This document shows, one piece after another, positions 1 through 8,265 of a stretch of 64,000 nt of DNA (positions are counted from its first letter, which is position 1; every line of letters begins with the position of its first letter). The DNA is from Paracoccaceae bacterium (GTDB lineage Bacteria > Pseudomonadota > Alphaproteobacteria > Rhodobacterales > Rhodobacteraceae): assembly GCA_012103375.1 (NCBI GenBank), contig WLWX01000001.1, positions 1,354,501 through 1,418,500 of the forward strand, read 5' to 3'. The translations under genes and the position numbers were made by a program. Below the pieces are notes generated by a model, which searched no databases, was not told the DNA's origin, and saw only the letters and a list, made by a program, of their open reading frames with translations.

Positions 1-360
1 ATCTCCAATTATGATCCGGTCGCCAGATCGCCTGGTATCTTCCTGAATAACAACGCTTTCCGCCCCGGTCGGAACGGGCGCGCCAGTAAAGATTCGGACC
101 GCCTGACCGGGTGAAATCCCACCCTCGAAACGCTGCCCGGCGGCGCTTTCCCCGATGACGTCAAACTGGTCGCCGGGGCTGGCGCGACCACAAATGGCGT
201 AACCGTCCATGATTGAGGCCGCGAAGGGCGGCTGATCGGCTGATGCGACGACGGGTTGGGCCAGTACCCGCCCGGCAGCGTGGCGCAGCGGAACGGCTTC
301 GCCATTCAAGGGCGACACGAGGTCGAAGATGCGGTGTAGGGCCGCTTCAACGGATAGCAT
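1..360 (-). CDS. moeA: Molybdopterin molybdotransferase MoeA, N-terminal part (cut by window edge)
   Basis: Translating the minus strand from the ATG at 360 gives about 120 residues beginning [15 protein letters not shown], with the MoeA hallmark stretch DQPPFAASIMDGYAI and then VRIFTGAPVPTGAESVVIQED. MoeA inserts molybdate into adenylylated molybdopterin in the cytoplasm, the last step of molybdenum cofactor synthesis. The gene runs off the left edge of the window, so its C-terminus is not seen. Its ATG overlaps the moaC stop by one base (TGATG), so translation is probably coupled, and both genes trail the trp genes. The overlapping open frame at 9-305 on the same strand is a shadow of this gene. 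Confidence 0.93.
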   Translation of the reverse strand, partial: MLSVEAALHRIFDLVSPLNGEAVPLRHAAGRVLAQPVVASADQPPFAASIMDGYAICGRASPGDQFDVIGESAAGQRFEGGISPGQAVRIFTGAPVPTGAESVVIQEDTRRSGDRIIIGD

Positions 361-836
361 CAGGTCGCCTCATAAATTCCTGATTTTCCGCCTTCTTTCC
401 GGATCAGACGAATATTCGAAATGACCATCGACTTCTCGACCGCCTTGACCATGTCATAGACCGTCAGGGCCGCGACGGACACCGCTGTCAGCGCTTCCAT
501 TTCGACGCCGGTCTGGCCGGTGGTTCTGACCGTTGCGGCGATGCGCACGCCGGGCAGGTCAGGATCGGGTGTCAGATCAACGGACACTTTGCTGATCGCA
601 AGCGGATGGCAAAGCGGGATCAAGTCTGATGTGCGCTTGGCCGCCATGATCCCGGCCAGTCGGGCAACGCCTAATACGTCGCCCTTTTTGGCGCTTCCTT
701 CCTGAATAATTGCAAGGGTTTGCGGGCTCATCTTTATGTGACCCATTGCCGTCGCGGACCGTGCGGTGACGTCCTTTTCAGACACATCGACCATATGGGC
801 GCGCCCGGCGTCGTCAAAATGGCTGAGGCCGCTCAT
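360..836 (-). CDS. moaC: Cyclic pyranopterin monophosphate synthase MoaC
   Basis: The 158-residue product matches MoaC over its full usual length. It opens [22 protein letters not shown] and contains the IPLCHPL segment and [20 protein letters not shown] near the active site. MoaC acts with MoaA to turn GTP into cyclic pyranopterin monophosphate, the first step of molybdenum cofactor synthesis. Its start overlaps the trpC stop by 4 bases and its stop touches the moeA start, so it lies inside a translationally coupled trp-moa-moe operon. Confidence 0.97.
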   Translation of the reverse strand: MSGLSHFDDAGRAHMVDVSEKDVTARSATAMGHIKMSPQTLAIIQEGSAKKGDVLGVARLAGIMAAKRTSDLIPLCHPLAISKVSVDLTPDPDLPGVRIAATVRTTGQTGVEMEALTAVSVAALTVYDMVKAVEKSMVISNIRLIRKEGGKSGIYEAT

Positions 837-1633
837 GCGGCGACCGGATCGGCAAGGATTGCGCGGGTAGCGGCGGTCACGTCGGCCTGTCGCATCAGGC
901 TTTCGCCAATCAGAAACGCGCGTGCGCCGAATTTTGCCAGCCGGGCGAGGTCGGCTGGCGTAAACAGACCGCTTTCGGCAATAAGCGTTCGATCAGAACC
1001 AGCTAGCGACGCAAGCTGTTCTGTTGTGGCAAGATTGGTTTCGAACGTCTTGAGATTGCGATTGTTTATGCCCAATAGGGGCGAGCGTAACGCAGTGGCG
1101 CGCGCAAGCTCTTCCGCGTCATGAACTTCGACTAGGACGGACATTCCCCGATCCTCGGCGGCGGCTTCCAGCTCGGCCGCCTGCGAGTCTGAAACGGCGG
1201 CCATAATGATCAGAATGCAGTCGGCGCCCAGGGCCCGGCTTTCGGCAACCTGCCAGGGATCATAGAGGAAATCTTTCCGCAGAACCGGCAGATCGACGGC
1301 GGCGCGCGCCGCAACCAGATAGCTGTCGTCGCCCTGAAAGGACGGAGCGTCCGTCAGCACCGACAAGCAGGTTGCGCCCCCGGCGGCATAGGCTTTGGCA
1401 AGGGCGGGCGGGTCGAAATCTTCGCGGATCAAACCTTTGGAAGGGCTGGCTTTTTTGACCTCGGCGATCAGGCCATATCCGGTTTTCGACGCGGCGATCA
1501 GCCGGTCCGCGAAGGGGCGTACCGGCGGCGCGTTGCGGGCGGCATCTTCAACGTCGCGCAGGGGTAGGGCGGCCTTGCGGGTGGCGACATCGGCCAGTTT
1601 ATAGTCGCGAATGCGGTCCAGAACATTGGCCAT
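833..1633 (-). CDS. trpC: Indole-3-glycerol phosphate synthase TrpC
   Basis: A 266-residue TIM-barrel protein with typical TrpC stretches: [10 protein letters not shown] near residue 60, [12 protein letters not shown] in the middle, and [10 protein letters not shown] followed by IAESG near the C-terminus. It converts carboxyphenylamino-deoxyribulose phosphate to indole-3-glycerol phosphate in tryptophan synthesis. I chose the ATG at 1633 because it overlaps the trpD stop as TGATG; a TTG one codon upstream is open but has no support. It is a monofunctional enzyme, not fused to TrpF. Confidence 0.97.
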   Translation of the reverse strand: MANVLDRIRDYKLADVATRKAALPLRDVEDAARNAPPVRPFADRLIAASKTGYGLIAEVKKASPSKGLIREDFDPPALAKAYAAGGATCLSVLTDAPSFQGDDSYLVAARAAVDLPVLRKDFLYDPWQVAESRALGADCILIIMAAVSDSQAAELEAAAEDRGMSVLVEVHDAEELARATALRSPLLGINNRNLKTFETNLATTEQLASLAGSDRTLIAESGLFTPADLARLAKFGARAFLIGESLMRQADVTAATRAILADPVAA

Positions 1634-2652
1634 CAAGCAGCACCTTTCGTGACTTTTGCCAGCCCGTCGACCTTGGCCTTCGCGGCGCCGCTGTCGATGC
1701 TGTCCCGCGCAATCTCGGCCCCTTCAGGCAGGGTCGCGGCGCGGCCAGCGACAACCAGCGCGGCGGCCGAATTCAGCAGCACGGCATCGCGGAAGGCAGA
1801 CGCTTCGCCTGCCAGCAACGCGCGAAAGGCCTGGGCGTTTTCGGCAGGGGTTCCGCCCTCGATCGCCTCGAACGGATGCTGTGGCAGGCCGGCATCTTCG
1901 GCGGCAACTTCGGTCATGCTCACCCGGCCATCGGCCAGCACGGCAACCTGTGACGGGGCCGAGATTGCCAGTTCGTCCGACCCGTCACCACCGTGGACAA
2001 GCCAAGCAGCCTCGGACCCCAGCGACAGCAGCGTTTCGGCCATTGGACGGATCAGATCGGCCGAGAATGCGCCGGTCAACTGGCGCTTCACCCCTGCGGG
2101 ATTTGTCAATGGTCCCAATATGTTGAAGATCGTTCTTGTGCCAAGTTCCGCTCGTGTGGGCATCACATGCGCGGTTGCCGGGTGGTGCATCGGCGCCATC
2201 ATAAAGCCGATCCCAACCTCAGCCAGCGCGCGCTCAACCACGTCAGGCCCGACCATCACGTCGATGCCCATTTCGGTCAGCGCGTCGGCGGCCCCCGATT
2301 TGCTGCTGAGGTTGCGATTGCCGTGTTTGGCAACCGGCACGCCAGCGCCCGCCACCACAAAGGCCGTCGCCGTTGAAATGTTCAGCGTGCCTTTGCCGTC
2401 GCCGCCGGTGCCGACGATATCCATCGCCCCGTCCGGCGCGCGCACCGCCTTGCATTTGCGCCGCATCACGGCGGCGGCGGCGGCGTATTCGTCTACCGTT
2501 TCCCCCCGGGTGCGCATCGCCATCAGCAACCCGCCCGTCTGGCTGGGCGTGGCTTCGCCGTCAAACAGGATCGCAAAGGCGGATTCGGCCTCGGCCCGGC
2601 TCAGCGGGCGTTCGGCGGCGGCTGCGATCAGGGGTTTCAGCGCATCACTCAT
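1633..2652 (-). CDS. trpD: Anthranilate phosphoribosyltransferase TrpD
   Basis: The 339-residue product carries the TrpD signature [19 protein letters not shown], then [21 protein letters not shown] and [10 protein letters not shown]. It transfers the phosphoribosyl group of PRPP to anthranilate in the second committed step of tryptophan synthesis. The start overlaps the trpG stop by 4 bases and the stop overlaps the trpC start. The gene is unfused to trpG, as is usual in alphaproteobacteria. Confidence 0.97.
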   Translation of the reverse strand: MSDALKPLIAAAAERPLSRAEAESAFAILFDGEATPSQTGGLLMAMRTRGETVDEYAAAAAVMRRKCKAVRAPDGAMDIVGTGGDGKGTLNISTATAFVVAGAGVPVAKHGNRNLSSKSGAADALTEMGIDVMVGPDVVERALAEVGIGFMMAPMHHPATAHVMPTRAELGTRTIFNILGPLTNPAGVKRQLTGAFSADLIRPMAETLLSLGSEAAWLVHGGDGSDELAISAPSQVAVLADGRVSMTEVAAEDAGLPQHPFEAIEGGTPAENAQAFRALLAGEASAFRDAVLLNSAAALVVAGRAATLPEGAEIARDSIDSGAAKAKVDGLAKVTKGAA

Positions 2653-3230
2653 GCCGCCACCGGAACCAGATCGAGGAAATTTTGCAACATCTTATGGCCA
2701 TGCTCGGATCGGATACTTTCGGGGTGAAACTGAACGCCATGAATTGGAAGGGTTTTATGGGAAATGCCCATGATCGTTCCATCCTGCAATTCTGCCGTCA
2801 CCGTCAGGACCTCGGGCAAACTCGGCCTCTCAACGATCAGCGAGTGATAGCGGGTCGCCTTCAATGGCGAGGGCAGGTTGCGAAACAGGCCAGTGCCGAT
2901 ATGGCGAATGTCCCCAAGCTTTCCGTGAACGATATCAGCGGCTTGAATGACTTTTCCGCCGAAGGTCTGGCCGATGGTCTGGTGCCCCAGACAGACACCC
3001 AGCAGCGGCGTTCCGGTTTCTGCCGCCGCATGGGTCAGGGCCAGGCAGATCCCGGCGCGGTCGGGATCACAGGGGCCCGGCGACAGGATAATACCCGCCG
3101 GGCGCAGCGCCATCGCGGCCTGCACATCCAGTGCGTCATTGCGTTCGACACGTACCTCGGCCCCCAGTTCGCCCAAGTAGTGGACGAGGTTGAAGGTGAA
3201 GCTGTCGTAGTTGTCGATCAGCAGAAGCAT
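2649..3230 (-). CDS. trpG: Anthranilate synthase glutamine amidotransferase subunit TrpG
   Basis: A 193-residue class I glutamine amidotransferase opening [20 protein letters not shown]. The nucleophile elbow is [15 protein letters not shown] and the His/Glu part of the triad is GVQFHPESI. It supplies ammonia to the TrpE subunit of anthranilate synthase. No trpE lies directly upstream; the next 140 bases lead to a divergent gene, so TrpE must be encoded elsewhere or beyond it. It heads the minus-strand operon trpG-trpD-trpC-moaC-moeA. Confidence 0.96.
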   Translation of the reverse strand: MLLLIDNYDSFTFNLVHYLGELGAEVRVERNDALDVQAAMALRPAGIILSPGPCDPDRAGICLALTHAAAETGTPLLGVCLGHQTIGQTFGGKVIQAADIVHGKLGDIRHIGTGLFRNLPSPLKATRYHSLIVERPSLPEVLTVTAELQDGTIMGISHKTLPIHGVQFHPESIRSEHGHKMLQNFLDLVPVAA

Positions 3231-3367
3231 GGCATTCAGATCCGGGTCGTGGAAAAAAGGGTCGTCGGGGCGGCATTGTCGCGGTATACTTGCCCAGAGG
3301 CATCGCCGACGGTCAAGGGGACATCAGATCCCGGACGGCACGGCAGGCAAAAAGTCGGAGCAGTTTC

Positions 3368-5161
3368 ATGATACGTGGCATGATCTCGGGGTTGATCTGG
3401 GGTGCGGTATTCAGCGCAGGGCTGGGGGTTGTGATGACCCAGGTCGGCGGTCGCATTGACGTGGTTCGGGCCGCGGTGCCGCCTGTTGCGGTCGATGCAA
3501 CGGGCGGGACGGCCCCGGTGGTTGATGCCACGACCGGCGCGTCCGGCTCCGCGCTGGGAACACCGCCACCGATTGGCGAAGCACCCCAGCCGGGTCAGCA
3601 ACCTTTGGCCGAGACGCCCGTTTACGGGTCCGCCGATGTGGCGCGCCCTGCGACGCTGGCCGTGGAAAGCGCGGCTGAAGCGGTTCCGCCCGATACCGAA
3701 ACAGCGGTCGCCCCGTCCGAGGGAAGCGCCCCGGACAGGCCGCGCACCTCGCAGGCGGGTTTGCCCCAAACCGGGGCGGACGGGCTTCCGGCACGGGTGC
3801 CGGATGCGCCGGTGGCCGGTGACGCAGAAGCTGTGGCCGTGCCGGAAACGCCGGCAGCGCCAACAGGGCAGGGTGACGCGCCCGATGCGCCCCAAAGTGC
3901 CGCAGTCGGCATTGATGCTGTTCCGGCGGCACCGGGTGCGCCGATGGCCGAGGGTGGCGCCGCCGCCGATTCAACGGTCGCTGGCACAAACCCGCCTTCT
4001 GCCCCCGGAACGATTGCGTCCCCCGGTGGCCCGACGGCCCCCAGCGATCCGGACAATGCAGTGGTCGCGGCACCCGGCAGCGATGCCAGACCCGCGACGC
4101 CGCGCCCATCTGCGCCGACTGCGGTTGCGCGTGATGACTTGGGTGATGACGTTCTGGCCGCTCTTGCGCCCGATGACGTTCCCCAACCAGAGGTGCCCGG
4201 CGCAGACCAATCGGATGAGCGATCTGAACCCTCCGGCGGGCCGCAAACCGAGGCCGCGCGCTCGGCGGCGCGCGTTGTCGTCAACCGTTTGCCGCGTATT
4301 GGCGATCCGCTGCCAGGTGAGGAAGCGGTGGCTGAAGATGAGACGGCTGAAGGTGCCGCGGCTGCGGATGCGGCGTCTGAGGATGCAGGCCAGCAGGTTG
4401 AGGACCCCGCCACGGGCACGGCTGATGGCGAAACGGAAGAGGGGTCGGACCCGGAAGTTGCGACCGAACAGGGCGAGGCCGCGACGGATGAGCCGCAGGG
4501 CACTGGCGCGCTTTATACCAATTCGGTGCCGTTTGAACGCGGCGAAGATGAATCTGTGCTGGCGGTGGTTCTGATCGACGATCGCAACAGCAGTGCCGAC
4601 CTCAGCGCGCTGCCAAGCACGGTGACGATTGCGATCCAGTCGAACTCCGTCGGGTCGGTACAGCGGGCGCAGGCGCATCGCGACGCCGGGCGCGAGGTTG
4701 TGCTGATCCCGCCAATCTCGGGCGGGGACAGCCGGACGGACATCGCGCGCAAACTGGCCGATGCTGTGGACAACATCCCCGAGGCTGTGGCCGTCATGGA
4801 CCTGCCTACACAGCCGTTTCAAAGCAGCCGATTTGCCGTGGGCGAAGTGGTTGTGGGTTTGGCTGCAACCGGTCACGGCATGATCATCTATCCAGGCGGG
4901 CTCAACTCGGCCGAGCGGTTGGGCGAGCAGCAGGGGCTGGCGACGGCGCGTGTCTATCGCCAGATTGACAGCGGCGATCAGGGCGCGCCCGAGGTCAAGC
5001 TGTTGCTGGATCAGGCCGCGTTTCAGGCGCGCCAGTCGGATGCGGTCATCCTGATCGGACGCAATCGCCCTGACACGGTTCAGGCGTTGGCCGAATGGGT
5101 CGATCGCCCGTTGGATGATGGTGTGAAACTGGCCCCGGTTTCAGTGGCGCTGAAACCCTGA
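3368..5161 (+). CDS. Divergent polysaccharide deacetylase family protein with very long Ala/Pro linker
   Basis: The 597-residue product has a short N-terminus, one membrane segment at about residues 5-27 (SGLIWGAVFSAGLGVVMTQ), a roughly 350-residue linker rich in Ala, Pro, Gly, Glu and Asp, and a globular C-terminal domain from about residue 380 (VLAVVLIDDRN, then GREVVLIPPISGGDSRTDIA). That domain resembles the divergent polysaccharide deacetylase family (YibQ/COG2861), which is probably periplasmic and lacks most classical deacetylase metal ligands. I chose the ATG at 3368 because it begins the membrane anchor and follows GGAG; an in-frame ATG 26 codons upstream adds a non-conserved extension. 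A long antisense frame across the linker is a composition artefact. Confidence 0.75.
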   Translation: MIRGMISGLIWGAVFSAGLGVVMTQVGGRIDVVRAAVPPVAVDATGGTAPVVDATTGASGSALGTPPPIGEAPQPGQQPLAETPVYGSADVARPATLAVESAAEAVPPDTETAVAPSEGSAPDRPRTSQAGLPQTGADGLPARVPDAPVAGDAEAVAVPETPAAPTGQGDAPDAPQSAAVGIDAVPAAPGAPMAEGGAAADSTVAGTNPPSAPGTIASPGGPTAPSDPDNAVVAAPGSDARPATPRPSAPTAVARDDLGDDVLAALAPDDVPQPEVPGADQSDERSEPSGGPQTEAARSAARVVVNRLPRIGDPLPGEEAVAEDETAEGAAAADAASEDAGQQVEDPATGTADGETEEGSDPEVATEQGEAATDEPQGTGALYTNSVPFERGEDESVLAVVLIDDRNSSADLSALPSTVTIAIQSNSVGSVQRAQAHRDAGREVVLIPPISGGDSRTDIARKLADAVDNIPEAVAVMDLPTQPFQSSRFAVGEVVVGLAATGHGMIIYPGGLNSAERLGEQQGLATARVYRQIDSGDQGAPEVKLLLDQAAFQARQSDAVILIGRNRPDTVQALAEWVDRPLDDGVKLAPVSVALKP

Positions 5162-5185
5162 CGTCGCCTTCGGGCGCACGATGGC

Positions 5186-5653
5186 TCAGCCGGTCAGCGC
5201 GCCCAGGATCAGCCCTTCAAACAGGCTCAGCTCCAGCAGCCAGATGAAGATGCCCCATAGCACGACGAATGTGCCTGTTGCGGCTATCCCTGCGTTTTTC
5301 CAGCTGTCGCGGCTGGAAAAGCGGACGAACAGCCCGACGATGATCGGCCCGCCATAGACAAATCCGAACCCGATCAGCGCGACCGAGAACAGTGCCAGCC
5401 AGACGAAGGCCTGCGCCTCGGACTGGGCGCTGGCGTCGCCAGCTTCCTCAACGGGCTCTTTCGGGGCATCGGGGCCGCGCCGCAGGTCCAGGATCAGCTG
5501 CGCACCGCACAGCAGGGCACCGGGCACGCCGATCAGAAGCGGCATGAAGGCGGCTTTGGTCGGCAGGCCAAGTGCCAGAATGCAGGCCCCGACGAACAGG
5601 GCGAACATCACCAGTGTGGTCAGAAAGCGCGCGTTAAGTATCATAGTGGACAT
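5186..5653 (-). CDS. tctB: Tripartite tricarboxylate transporter, small membrane subunit TctB
   Basis: About 155 residues with four hydrophobic segments: an N-terminal one (FLTTLVMFALFVGACILALG), a second after KAAFMPLLIGVPGALL, and two near the C-terminus. A charged cytoplasmic stretch in the middle carries RRGPDAPKEPVEEAGDAS. Length, topology and position match TctB of the TTT family, the small subunit that works with the large TctA channel and the periplasmic binding protein TctC. The start overlaps the tctA 3' end by about 20 bases; ATG codons at 5653 and 5644 are both possible. The matching tctC lies at 10.5 kb on the other strand. Confidence 0.85.
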   Translation of the reverse strand: MSTMILNARFLTTLVMFALFVGACILALGLPTKAAFMPLLIGVPGALLCGAQLILDLRRGPDAPKEPVEEAGDASAQSEAQAFVWLALFSVALIGFGFVYGGPIIVGLFVRFSSRDSWKNAGIAATGTFVVLWGIFIWLLELSLFEGLILGALTG

Positions 5654-7007
5654 CCGCAACTTGCCCCTTCATCTGCTTCCAGATGTAGGCGCCGATGGTC
5701 AGCAGGATCAAGGCGATGAACACCAGTGACAGCGGGCGCAGGAAGAAGGTCGGCCCCCAGATCGCAAGTGCCTTGTGAATGGAATCCTCGGCAATCGCGC
5801 CCAGCACCAGCCCGATCACGAAGGGGATCAGCAGCGCACCGCGCACATAGACCAGCAGCGAAAACGCCGGGGCCATGCCCAGGAACAGCGGGATCGACAG
5901 CAGGTTGGCCAGCGCCAGCGCCCAGATCAGCGACCAGACCAGATCCATCCCCGTCAGCGCCATATGCGGCCCCGGCTGGATGCCCAGCATCACGAAGGCC
6001 CCGATCAGGATCGCCATACCTGAACTGCCGGGAACCCTGAAGAACAACGTTGGCAGCAGCGAACCGCCTTCTTTGGAGTTGTTCGCAGTTTCGGGCGCGA
6101 TCACCCCGCGCACGTCGCCCTTGCCGAAATTCTCGGGGTTCTTGCAGGTCTGCACCGCGTGGCCATAACACAGCCAGCTTGCAGCATCGCCGCCCAGCCC
6201 CGGGATCGCCCCGATGGCCGCCCCGATGACCGAGGTTCGGAACGTCAGCCACGGGTGGCGGATCACGTCCCAGATGCCCTGCATCACCTGCCCGAAGTCA
6301 TAGCGGTGGGCCTTGCCCTCGACCTTGGAAATCGACCCTCCCTTGACGCCCAGCGCCAGCATTTCGGGGATCGCGAACATGCCCAGCACCGCGACCACGA
6401 CGCTGACCCCATCCCACAGCCACAGCTGATCGAAGGTATAGCGCTGCGATCCGGTGTGGGGGTCAAGCCCGACGAGGGACACCAGGATGCCCAGAAAACC
6501 AACCGCGATGCCCTTGATCAGGCTGCGCCCCGACAGCATGGCGATAAAAGTGATGCCGAACAGCGCCAGCAGGAAGAACTCGGCCGGGGAAAAGGCCAGC
6601 ACAACCGGTCGCAGCACCGGCAACATTGCCGCCAGAAACAAGGCTCCGATAACGCCGCCGATGCCCGATGCGCCCAGCGAGGCACCAAGCGCGCGCCCCG
6701 CCTCACCCCGTTGGGCCATCGGAAAGCCGTCGACAATGGTGGCCGCGTCCGGTCCGGTGCCGGGCACGCCGAACAGGATCGACGGGATCGAACCGCCGGT
6801 ATGCACAACCGCGTGCATCGCCAGCAGGAAGACAGCCCCGGCCAGCGGATCCATTCCAAAGACGAAGGGGATCAGCAGCACGATGCCCAGCTTGCCGCCA
6901 AGGCCCGGCACGGCGCCAAAGAACATGCCGATCGGGATGGCCAGCAGGATCAGCCCCATCAGATAGGGTGTTGTCAGAATGTCCAGCAATGGTCCGAAAG
7001 CGTCCAT
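5634..7007 (-). CDS. tctA: Tripartite tricarboxylate transporter, large membrane subunit TctA
   Basis: A 457-residue polytopic protein with the TctA glycine-rich motifs GAVPGLGGKLGIVLLIPFVF near the N-terminus and GAIPGLGGDAASWLCYGHA in the middle, and the ETANNSKEGGSLLPTLFF segment. TctA forms the import channel for carboxylates delivered by TctC. I chose the ATG at 7007 because it starts the conserved protein and follows GGGGA at the right distance; the longer open frame begins inside an insertion sequence. Only 61 bases upstream an IS630-type element ends, so the native promoter and operator have been separated from this gene. Confidence 0.93.
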   Translation of the reverse strand: MDAFGPLLDILTTPYLMGLILLAIPIGMFFGAVPGLGGKLGIVLLIPFVFGMDPLAGAVFLLAMHAVVHTGGSIPSILFGVPGTGPDAATIVDGFPMAQRGEAGRALGASLGASGIGGVIGALFLAAMLPVLRPVVLAFSPAEFFLLALFGITFIAMLSGRSLIKGIAVGFLGILVSLVGLDPHTGSQRYTFDQLWLWDGVSVVVAVLGMFAIPEMLALGVKGGSISKVEGKAHRYDFGQVMQGIWDVIRHPWLTFRTSVIGAAIGAIPGLGGDAASWLCYGHAVQTCKNPENFGKGDVRGVIAPETANNSKEGGSLLPTLFFRVPGSSGMAILIGAFVMLGIQPGPHMALTGMDLVWSLIWALALANLLSIPLFLGMAPAFSLLVYVRGALLIPFVIGLVLGAIAEDSIHKALAIWGPTFFLRPLSLVFIALILLTIGAYIWKQMKGQVADVHYDT

Positions 7008-7081
7008 GCCGATCCCCAATCCCGCTGTTTGCCGTGCGCGAAAGGCACCGACGGATGTGCGGACATTAAAGCGTTTCGACA

Positions 7082-7567
7082 TTAACCTGAGACATATCCG
7101 GCGGCCTTAAAGTAGTTCCAGCATTCTACTGGGTCGTAGAGATCGCAGATTGCTCCGATTGCTTCGAAGACCTGGGTAAAGGACCTGGCCCCGATCCGTC
7201 GCAAATGGGCTTTCAGTTTAGAGAAGGCCTGCTCGATGGGATTCAGGTCGGGCGAGTACGGTGGCAGGTAAAGGAACCAGCAGCCGTGATTGCGTAAAGC
7301 CTGCGTCGCCTCCTTATTCCGGTGGGTTGCCAGGTTGTCGAGAATGACGACAGTGCCGGGGTTGATCTCGGGGACCAGCACTTCGCGGATGTAGGCCGCG
7401 AAGGCGGGGCCATCTATCGCTCCCTTGATGACCCAAGGTGCGATCAGCGCGCCTTGGGTCAGGCCCGCGATCAAGGTTTGGGTTCCCCAGCTTCCGAAGG
7501 GCGCATCCATCGTCAGGCGCTTACCGCGCTTGGCTCTGCCGCGTAGGCGCGTGAGGTTTGTCTTCAC
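7082..7567 (-). CDS. IS630 transposase, catalytic part (orfB frame), copy 1
   Basis: This frame carries the DDE catalytic domain of an IS630 transposase: FIDETAVKT just upstream of the listed start holds the first Asp, VVILDNLATH the second, and YSPDLNPIEQAFSKLKAHL the closing Glu. The listed ATG is only the first methionine; the real product most likely comes from a -1 frameshift at the A7 run in the orfA 3' end (near 7695), which joins the N-terminal DNA-binding half to this domain. It ends 13 bases from the element end. Confidence 0.9.
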   Translation of the reverse strand: MKTNLTRLRGRAKRGKRLTMDAPFGSWGTQTLIAGLTQGALIAPWVIKGAIDGPAFAAYIREVLVPEINPGTVVILDNLATHRNKEATQALRNHGCWFLYLPPYSPDLNPIEQAFSKLKAHLRRIGARSFTQVFEAIGAICDLYDPVECWNYFKAAGYVSG

Positions 7568-7653
7568 TGCGGTTTCGTCAATAAAGACAACGCGCTCAGG
7601 AAAGGTCGCAATGGCTGGCGAGCGGTATCTGAACCAGTCGGCCCGTTGCTGCC

Positions 7654-8040
7654 TTACCTTGGCGCGGCGGCGCTCGGTTGCGACCAGCGACTTTTTTTGT
7701 ACGTGAAGCCGAGCCGGGACAGAAGGTTGGCGATGGAGGAGTGATGCACCCGCACACCCTCTGCATCGGCCAGCGCATTACGCAACTCAAAGAGCGTGAT
7801 GTCAGGGTCTTGTGCGATCAACTCCTCAAAGAATTCCCGATGCGGAGCCAGCTTTCCCTTGCCGCGCGGCGGTCCCTGCCGGGCAGGTTCCGCATGACCC
7901 TTCATCCTCACCTGACGCGCCCACCGCGCGCCTGTGGCAGGCGACAGCTTCAACCGCAACGCCGCCGCGCGCCCGCTCAACCCTTCTTCAATGTATCTCT
8001 GAAACCGTATCCGAAGCGCAGATGGCAAAGGTGCTGACAT
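7654..8040 (-). CDS. IS630 transposase, N-terminal part (orfA), copy 1
   Basis: A protein of about 128 residues starting MSAPLPSALRIRF with a helix-turn-helix region (SGRAAALRLKLSPATGARW) typical of IS630 transposase N-termini. The ATG at 8040 is preceded by GGGAGG with 7-base spacing, which favours it over the TTG five codons upstream. Near its end it reads TAC followed by seven A bases; slipping back one base there moves into the orfB frame, giving a full transposase. Confidence 0.88.
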   Translation of the reverse strand: MSAPLPSALRIRFQRYIEEGLSGRAAALRLKLSPATGARWARQVRMKGHAEPARQGPPRGKGKLAPHREFFEELIAQDPDITLFELRNALADAEGVRVHHSSIANLLSRLGFTYKKSRWSQPSAAAPR

Positions 8041-8150
8041 GATCCATCCTCCCAAACAGGATGAATCACAGATCAGGTCTCAAGGGAATCCCTCGCGATT
8101 CAGGTTCAAGCCGAAACGCTTTAGGGACGGTCTGTCGGTCAGGCAAATCC

Positions 8151-8180
8151 TATGTGGACCGGCATTCCACATAAAGGAAC
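8151..8180 (+). promoter_or_regulatory. Operator site A of the proposed IclR regulon
   Basis: The core is ATTCC-N7-GGAAC at 8164-8180, with a third half-site TGGACC at 8155-8160. The outer TATGTGGA and TCCACATA also pair as an inverted repeat. It matches the motif at 21373-21398 closely and three further sites. It now lies between the IS630 copy 1 and the plus-strand operon starting at 8266; before the insertion it would have served tctAB as well. Confidence 0.65.
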
Positions 8181-8265
8181 ATGTTTGATGGTGGCGATGA
8201 TGTACAGCGGCTACTCTCGGGCCTATTGGTAAGGATTGTCTGAGGGTCTTGCGAAAGGGCGTGCA

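Larger units (their letters stand above)
7069..8121 (-). mobile_element. IS630-family insertion sequence, copy 1 (1053 bp)
   Basis: The element is flanked by TA at 7067-7068 and 8122-8123, the target duplication expected of IS630/Tc1 elements. Its ends are imperfect inverted repeats, AAGCGTTTCGACATTAACC on the left and, as reverse complement, AAGCGTTTCGGCTTGAACC on the right. It encodes a two-frame transposase read leftward. The same 1053 bp occurs at 26350-27402 (opposite orientation) and 43464-44516 (same orientation) with only scattered base differences, so transposition is recent. This copy sits in what was a divergent promoter region of about 200 bp between tctA and the dehydrogenase gene at 8266, and leaves the operator at 8151-8180 on the dehydrogenase side. 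Confidence 0.95.

Noticed and set aside
1649..2773. Plus-strand open frame of 374 codons over trpD
   Set aside because: Antisense to the clear trpD gene with no conserved motif; high GC keeps the opposite frame open.
3622..4503. Minus-strand open frame of 293 codons
   Set aside because: It lies antisense to the low-complexity linker of the deacetylase-like protein, is Ala/Ser/Gly-rich, and has no recognisable domain; it is a GC-composition shadow.
6159..7085. Plus-strand open frame of 308 codons over tctA
   Set aside because: Antisense to tctA; rich in Gln, Arg and His as expected from reversed hydrophobic codons.
8181..8240. 19-codon open frame directly after operator A
   Set aside because: The ATG is only 2 bases from GGAA and the peptide has no pattern; it may be a leader peptide but nothing supports it.
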